Shown here: positions 36,728 to 42,107 of the stretch, one piece after another
Layout: every line of letters starts with the position of its first letter
Numbering within the stretch: the stretch's first letter is position 1
Assembly (NCBI GenBank): GCA_028706165.1
Contig: JAQWBY010000003.1
Span: 1-42,107, forward strand
From: Lentisphaeria bacterium
GTDB taxonomy: Bacteria; Verrucomicrobiota; Lentisphaeria; Oligosphaerales; Oligosphaeraceae
Length of the DNA: 42,107 bases
Direction of reading: 5' to 3'
Translations under genes and position numbers: made by a program
The notes under the pieces: model-generated
Database searches by the model: none
The model's input: the letters and a program-made list of their open reading frames with translations, nothing else
Told to the model about the DNA's origin: nothing

Positions 36728-37894
36728 ATGTTTCCGTATTTGTCTGAGTATTTGCTTGAGATTTGGGGTCCCTTCCGGCTTTTCGGATCATATTTGGTGT
36801 TGTTGAGCCTTGGCGCTTTTGCGGGTGCGGTGGCCAACTGGCTGTTGCTGCCGCGGTTGTGGCGTTATATGCCGCGGGATCAGGGCAAGCCCTTTGTGAA
36901 GAATTCCGAGGAGGCGAAGGGCAAGCCGACGGGAGCGGGCAGCATTGTGGTGGGCATTAGTCTGCTGCTGTGGATCTTTCTGATGCCGGGGACTTGGCGG
37001 ATGTGGGGCATGGCCGTCTGCCTGTTTCTGGTCATGCTTACCGGTTTTGGCGATGACTGTAGCGAAAAGCCTTGGAGCGAAATGAAGAAGGGCCTGCTGG
37101 ACTTCGTTATTTCCTTGGCGGCAGCGGCGATATACTGCCAGTGCGACAGCATGGTCATTTGGTTGCCGCTGATCAAGGGCAGCGCCGCCGGCGGCGGTTT
37201 TTTGGTGCCGGCGTGGCTGTACATTCCCGGCGCGACGGCTCTGCTGTGGCTGAGCATCAACGCGGTCAATTGCAGCGACGGCGTGGATGGCTTGGCGGGC
37301 TCCCTGACCATGCTGGCCCTGTTCACCATGGGCGCGTTTTTGTATGCAGTGACTGGTCACATGGACATCTCCAAGTACCTGCTTTTGCCGCATTACGCTG
37401 ATGGCGCGCGTTGGGCAGTGCTGATCGCTTGCGTGGTGGGCAGTCTGGGCGGCTATCTCTGGCACAACGCCAAGCCCAGTTCGGTGCTCATGGGAGATGC
37501 CGGGTCCCGCTTCCTGGGCTTGTTGCTGGGCATGTCGGCCTTGGCGTCAGGCAACCCCGTTCTCGTGCTGGTGGCCGCGCCGATGCTCCTGATCAATGGC
37601 GGTACTGGCCTGGTCAAGCTGGTCATGCTGCGGACGCTCAAACGCCTGGGCTTCGATGTGCGTCAGCCCTTGCGCAACGTCGTCAATCCCCAGCGGGTGG
37701 AAAATTTTGCTTCGGACGACGACGTGAAGAAGCAGCTTGGGCTGGTTCGGCTGGCGCATCGGGTGCGTTTTCCGTTGCACGACCACTGCCGGAAGAACCG
37801 GAATTGGTCAGACACGCAGGTGCTGGTGCGTTTCATGCTGCTTCAGGGCTTTTTGACGCCCCTCTTGATTCTCCTAATTGTGAAACTGCGATAA
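36728..37894 (+). CDS. MraY/WecA-family (glycosyltransferase family 4) phospho-sugar transferase, MraY-like
   Basis: Multi-TM. GFGDDCSEKPWSEMKKGLLDF, NAVNCSDGVDGLAGSLTML, MGDAGSRFLGLLLG, FPLHDHCRKNRNWSDTQVLVRF in the position of the MraY PxHHHFE-type motif. ATG at 36728; the ORF track extends to 36656. Confidence 0.82.
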   Translation: MFPYLSEYLLEIWGPFRLFGSYLVLLSLGAFAGAVANWLLLPRLWRYMPRDQGKPFVKNSEEAKGKPTGAGSIVVGISLLLWIFLMPGTWRMWGMAVCLFLVMLTGFGDDCSEKPWSEMKKGLLDFVISLAAAAIYCQCDSMVIWLPLIKGSAAGGGFLVPAWLYIPGATALLWLSINAVNCSDGVDGLAGSLTMLALFTMGAFLYAVTGHMDISKYLLLPHYADGARWAVLIACVVGSLGGYLWHNAKPSSVLMGDAGSRFLGLLLGMSALASGNPVLVLVAAPMLLINGGTGLVKLVMLRTLKRLGFDVRQPLRNVVNPQRVENFASDDDVKKQLGLVRLAHRVRFPLHDHCRKNRNWSDTQVLVRFMLLQGFLTPLLILLIVKLR

Positions 37895-37936
37895 ACGGTG
37901 CGCGTGTTGCGGCCCGGTCGCGCTGAAGAAAGAGTG

Positions 37937-40129
37937 ATGACAATGGCAACTATGGACATCAGCCGACTGGTTCGCAGCGACTATGATCGCGTGGTGGCGG
38001 TGGAAACGGACTCGGCCGGCCGGGCGGTGTTGTTCCGTCGTGGCACGGACGACGTGGTGACCCGCGAAATCATGCCCTTTCAGCCGTGGCTGCTGGTGTC
38101 GGGGCCGGAGTTGGCCCGAGCACTCAAGGACACGAGCGAGATCACGCCGCTGCGCGGCGACGGCATGCATCGCGTGCGGGTGTCCTTTCCGTCCTGGAGC
38201 GCCTATGAGGATGCGGTGAAGGATCTCAAGGATCTCACGGGCATGAATCCCAGTGCGCCGCTGGCGCCGTATCGGCTTTTTTCTGACAAGGCGCAGCAGA
38301 TGCTGACCATGCTGCCTGCCCGGCTGTTCCGCGGTATGTCCTTCCAGGATCTGCGCCGCATGCAGCTCGACATCGAGACGCGCACGGCGGATGGTTTTCA
38401 TTTTCCTGACGCGCTGCGCGCGAGCGACGAAGTGCTGCTGGTATCGCTCAAGGACAGCACGGGCTGGGAGTGCTGCCTGTCGGTGGCCCAGGCTGGTGAA
38501 GCCGCCATGCTCAAGCGCATGATTGAGCTGATCCAGGAGCGCGACCCGGACGTCATTGAGGGCCACAATATCTTCAATTTCGACCTCGATTATCTGGAGA
38601 AGCGCTGCAAGCGCCACAAGATCCCCTTTGTTCTCGGGCGCAGCCGGCGACCGACCTTTGCGCGCAGCTCGCGTTTTACGGCGGGTGAGCGCACGGCGAC
38701 CTACCGCCGCTATGACATCTACGGGCGGCATGTGGTGGACACTTGGCACCTCGTGCAGCTGTACGACGTCGCCCATCGCGACATGGACGGGCATGGCCTG
38801 AAGCCTGCCGCCAGGTACTTCGGCGTCGCCGCCGAAAACCGCACCTACGTCGAAGGCAATGACATCACGCGGATATTCGAGGAAGATCCCGAAACGCTGA
38901 TGAAGTACTGCATGGATGACGTCCGGGAGACCGATGCGCTCAGTCGCATTCTGTCTCCGAGTTATTTCTACCAGGCGCAGCTGGTGCCGTACAGCTATCA
39001 GAGCTGCGTCACACGCGGCAATGCCACGCGCATTGACGCCTTGCTCTGCGCAGAGTACATGCAGGCCAACGCCAGTCTGCCCATCCCGCAGCAGCCCCAG
39101 CCCCTGCAGGGCGCGTTGACGGAAGCGCAACACAGCGGCGTGTTTCAGAATGTCTGGCATGTTGACGTGCGCAGCCTGTATCCGTCCATCATTCTGGCGC
39201 GGGGCATGTGTCCGGCTGGGGACAGCGAGCGGGCCTTCGGGCGTATTCTCGGCGAGCTGCGCAATTTCCGCCTGGCGGCGAAGGATGCCATGCGCGAGGC
39301 CAGTGGCCACGAGAAGGAAAACTTCAGCGCTCTGCAGGGCAGTTTCAAGATTTTGATCAATTCGTTTTATGGCTACACGGCCTTTTCGCAGGGCACCTTC
39401 AACGATTACGTCATGGCCAATGCCATCACGCGCGAGGGCCGGGAAATCCTCGGCAGCATGCGCGATTTCCTGCAGGACGCCGCTGCGATCATCGTGGAAA
39501 TGGACACCGACGGCATTTACTTCACGCCGCCGCCGGGCATGACCGATCAGGACGAGATGGAACGGCGGGTGCAGGCCATCCTGCCGCCGGGTATTGAAGT
39601 CGAGCTTGACGCGTCATACCAGGCCATGTACGGCTACAAGAGCAAGAATTACGCCCTGCTGGACTGGGATGGCCGGGTGAGCGTGACCGGCGCCGCGCTC
39701 AAATCCCGGGGCCTTGAGCCCTTCCAGCGTCGCTACATGATGGAGTACCTGACCCTGCTGCTCACGGGGCGCGAGGCGGAATTGCCGGCACTCTATGAGC
39801 GCTATGAAACGGACATCCGGGAGCACAGACTGCCGTTGAAGGACTTCGCCAAGCGCGAAATTCTCTCCATGGCGCCGCGCCTGTACGCCGAAAAACTTGC
39901 GGCGAAAGCCACCAAGCGCAGCGCCGCCTACGAACTGGCGCTGCAGGCCAAAAAGGAATACCTGCAGGGCGATTCCGTCGAATTCTATGTCACCGGCGAC
40001 AAAAAGAACGTGTCCGTCGTCGGTAATGCCCGGCTTCTCGAAGAGGCCGACGAGCAGCAACGGGACGAAAATGTCCCCTATTACCTAGATAAACTGGCGC
40101 AGCTGAAGGCGAAATTTGCCGAAGGTTGA
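37937..40129 (+). CDS. Family B DNA polymerase with 3'-5' exonuclease domain
   Basis: ExoI MQLDIETRT, ExoII EGHNIFNFDLDYL, ExoIII YCMDDVRETD, PolA WHVDVRSLYPSII, PolB KILINSFYGYTAF, PolC VEMDTDGIYF. Exact start uncertain (37937, 37943 or 37952). Confidence 0.9.
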   Translation: MTMATMDISRLVRSDYDRVVAVETDSAGRAVLFRRGTDDVVTREIMPFQPWLLVSGPELARALKDTSEITPLRGDGMHRVRVSFPSWSAYEDAVKDLKDLTGMNPSAPLAPYRLFSDKAQQMLTMLPARLFRGMSFQDLRRMQLDIETRTADGFHFPDALRASDEVLLVSLKDSTGWECCLSVAQAGEAAMLKRMIELIQERDPDVIEGHNIFNFDLDYLEKRCKRHKIPFVLGRSRRPTFARSSRFTAGERTATYRRYDIYGRHVVDTWHLVQLYDVAHRDMDGHGLKPAARYFGVAAENRTYVEGNDITRIFEEDPETLMKYCMDDVRETDALSRILSPSYFYQAQLVPYSYQSCVTRGNATRIDALLCAEYMQANASLPIPQQPQPLQGALTEAQHSGVFQNVWHVDVRSLYPSIILARGMCPAGDSERAFGRILGELRNFRLAAKDAMREASGHEKENFSALQGSFKILINSFYGYTAFSQGTFNDYVMANAITREGREILGSMRDFLQDAAAIIVEMDTDGIYFTPPPGMTDQDEMERRVQAILPPGIEVELDASYQAMYGYKSKNYALLDWDGRVSVTGAALKSRGLEPFQRRYMMEYLTLLLTGREAELPALYERYETDIREHRLPLKDFAKREILSMAPRLYAEKLAAKATKRSAAYELALQAKKEYLQGDSVEFYVTGDKKNVSVVGNARLLEEADEQQRDENVPYYLDKLAQLKAKFAEG

Positions 40130-40190
40130 GCCCTTTGCGAACTGGCCACCAGGTCATGCACGACAAAGAACAGCAAGAAGGAACATAGTC

Positions 40191-41519
40191 ATGTCACAGC
40201 ACATTGAGTATCAGAAGCGCGTTACGGTCCGCCACGATGTCGACGTCTTTATCGCGGGCGGTGGTCCGGCTGGCGTGGCGGCGGCGCTGGTTGCGTCGCG
40301 GCAGGGGCGCAAGGTTTTTTTGGCCGAGGGCCATTCCTGTCTGGGCGGCATGGGCACCGCCGGGCTGGTGCCGGTGTTCATGATGTTCGGTGATGGCGTC
40401 AACTTCCTCGCCGATGGCATTGGCCGCGAGGTCCGCGAAGAGCTGAGCAAGGAGAAGGGGCCGAATTTTCCTGGCGGCGACAACAGCATACCGGCGGAGC
40501 TGCTGAAGCGGGTCTATGACCGGCTGTTGCTGGCGGCGGGTGTCGAGTTCAGTTTTCACACGCAGGTCGTGGACGTGCTCCACGATGGCGCCGTGCTGCA
40601 GGCCGCCATCTGTAATGCCAAGAGCGGCTTTTTCGCGGTCAAGGCGAAAGTCTTCATTGACTGCACGGGCGACGGCGACTTGGCAGCCTGGGCCGGCGCT
40701 CCTTACGAGAAGGGCGACACGGACGGCAGCATGATGCCCGGTACCCTCTGCAGCGTCTGGGCGGATGTTGATGTGGATCGTTTCCGCGAGTCTGGCGTGC
40801 GGGTGCAGGAGACGCTGATGAAGGCTTTTGCCGAAGACAAGCTCTTCACCGTCAACGATCCCCATCACCCGGGGATGTTCCGCGTCGGTGAGCACATCAC
40901 GGGCGGCAATATCGGCCATGCTTTTGGCGTGGATGCCACTGACGAACGCTCGCTGACCAAATTCCTCATTGAGGGCCGGCAGCGCCTGCCTGAGTTCGAG
41001 GCCTTCTACAAGAAGTACATTCCCGGCTACGAGAAGATGGTGTTGGTGCAGACTGGGTCACTGATGGGCATCCGCGAGAGTCGTCGTGTGCTGGGCGACT
41101 ACGTCCTCAATGTGGACGATTTTATTGCCCGTGCGGTGTTTGCTGACGAAATCGGGCGCTACTGCTACCCGGTGGACATCCATCCATCTAAGCCCGACAG
41201 CACCAAATATGCGGAGTTCGAAGAGGAATTCCGCAAGACCCTGCGCTATGGCAAGGGCGAGAGTTATGGCATTCCCTACCGTTGTCTGACACCGCGCGGG
41301 ATGGACAATTTGCTGGTTGCCGGCCGCTGCATCAGCAGCGACCGCAAAATCCAGGGCTCCATCCGGGTGATGCCGGGCTGTTACATCACTGGCCAGGCAG
41401 CTGGCATGGCCGCGGCCATCGCCATTGAACAGCAGACGACCACGCGTGGCTTCGCGGTCGCCGAATTGCAGCGGCGCCTGCTTGCCATGGGCGCGTACCT
41501 GCCCAACGCCGTGGGCTGA
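40191..41519 (+). CDS. FAD-dependent oxidoreductase (FAD_oxidored-like)
   Basis: DVFIAGGGPAGVAAALVASRQGRKVFLAEGHSCLGGMGTAGLVP, VFIDCTGDGDLAAWAGAPYEKGD, DNLLVAGRCISSDRKIQGSIRVMPGCYITGQAAGMAAAIA. SD-like aaggaa upstream. Confidence 0.88.
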   Translation: MSQHIEYQKRVTVRHDVDVFIAGGGPAGVAAALVASRQGRKVFLAEGHSCLGGMGTAGLVPVFMMFGDGVNFLADGIGREVREELSKEKGPNFPGGDNSIPAELLKRVYDRLLLAAGVEFSFHTQVVDVLHDGAVLQAAICNAKSGFFAVKAKVFIDCTGDGDLAAWAGAPYEKGDTDGSMMPGTLCSVWADVDVDRFRESGVRVQETLMKAFAEDKLFTVNDPHHPGMFRVGEHITGGNIGHAFGVDATDERSLTKFLIEGRQRLPEFEAFYKKYIPGYEKMVLVQTGSLMGIRESRRVLGDYVLNVDDFIARAVFADEIGRYCYPVDIHPSKPDSTKYAEFEEEFRKTLRYGKGESYGIPYRCLTPRGMDNLLVAGRCISSDRKIQGSIRVMPGCYITGQAAGMAAAIAIEQQTTTRGFAVAELQRRLLAMGAYLPNAVG

Positions 41520-41624
41520 CGTCCGCGACAGCATGGCAGTTGCGGCAGCTGACGTGCCGGCCGCCAGCGGCGCGGCATTATCCCGGCGACATCCAATCAC
41601 CCATTCAGACGAGGAGAAGACGAG

Positions 41625-42092
41625 ATGATAACGACGACCCGTAGTCTGCTGAGTCTTTGTAGTGCCGTGGCGTTGGCGACGATCGCCGGCGCGGCTGAAT
41701 ACGTGGTATCGCCGCTGGGCGATGACGCGGCAGCGGGCAGTGTCGCTGCGCCGTGGCGCAGCGTTGGCCACGCTGCCACGGTGATGCAGCCCGGTGACCG
41801 CTGCCTGATTCGTGGCGGGACCTACCGCGAGGCCGTGGTGATCAAGGATGTCGCCGGTACGGCTGAGAAGCCTCTGAGCTTTGCGGCCTGGCCGGGCGAA
41901 ACGCCGGTCTTCAGCGGTTGCGACGCGGTGACGGGCTGGCAGCGGGTACAGGGCGATATTTGGAAAGCGCGCTGCGACTGGTCGTTGGGCGATGTCAATC
42001 AGCTGTTGCTTAATGGCCAGCCCGGCGTGGAAGCGCGTTGGCCCAACAAGAGCAATGACGACTTGCTGGATTGGGAAGGCCAGACCTTCCAG
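41625..42092 (+). CDS. Secreted right-handed beta-helix-type protein, N-terminal fragment (truncated at contig end)
   Basis: ATG at 41625 after gaggagaagacgag. MITTTRSLLSLCSAVALATIAGAAEYVVSPLGDDAAAGSVAAPWRSVGHAATVMQPGDRCLIRGGTYREAVVIKD... Open to the contig end. Confidence 0.75.
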
Positions 42093-42107
42093 AGATCGGA
42101 AGAGCAC
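42093..42107 (+). other. Illumina TruSeq adapter remnant at contig end
   Basis: Final 15 bases AGATCGGAAGAGCAC are identical to the start of the standard TruSeq read-through adapter. Confidence 0.93.

Noticed and set aside
41058-42107. 349-aa minus-strand ORF at the right end
   Set aside because: It begins in the adapter sequence and is antisense to the FAD oxidoreductase and the beta-helix fragment.
1-42107. tRNA, rRNA or known riboswitch genes
   Set aside because: None could be recognised by eye on either strand. A covariance-model scan (tRNAscan-SE, Infernal with Rfam) would be needed to exclude small RNAs.

Overview
The window looks like a complete 42.1 kb draft contig: it opens inside a gene and its last 15 nt match the Illumina TruSeq adapter. 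It is GC-rich and probably from a PVC-type bacterium (Lentisphaerota/Kiritimatiellota-like; this is inference from gene content only). Coding content from left to right: C-terminus of a TonB-dependent-receptor-like barrel; GH5-like secreted glycosidase; Tat-exported DUF362 protein overlapping a NapH-NapG-like polyferredoxin fusion; SGNH hydrolase; metallophosphoesterase fused to a degenerate SGNH domain; DUF4838 protein; large BspA-type leucine-rich-repeat protein; SAM methyltransferase; right-handed beta-helix protein; GH38-like alpha-mannosidase; GH42-like protein; cation/proton antiporter; MGMT; MATE exporter; a TetR-TolC-MFP-RND efflux operon with a small PII-like gene; MraY-like glycosyltransferase; family-B DNA polymerase; FAD oxidoreductase; and the start of a second beta-helix protein. 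The most unusual material is intergenic. First, there are arrays of a 9-bp tandem repeat (consensus KATMSGTCY, in both orientations) at 28.1 kb and 35.7-36.55 kb. Second, the latter array is interrupted by a ~450 bp MITE-like element with perfect 14-bp terminal inverted repeats and several hairpins. Third, a related copy of that element lies inverted at 17.1-17.5 kb, and the two copies differ by compensatory substitutions in their stems. A perfect 24-bp inverted repeat with a nested 16-bp palindrome lies at 18.03-18.11 kb. All identifications come from reading motifs; no database search was run.
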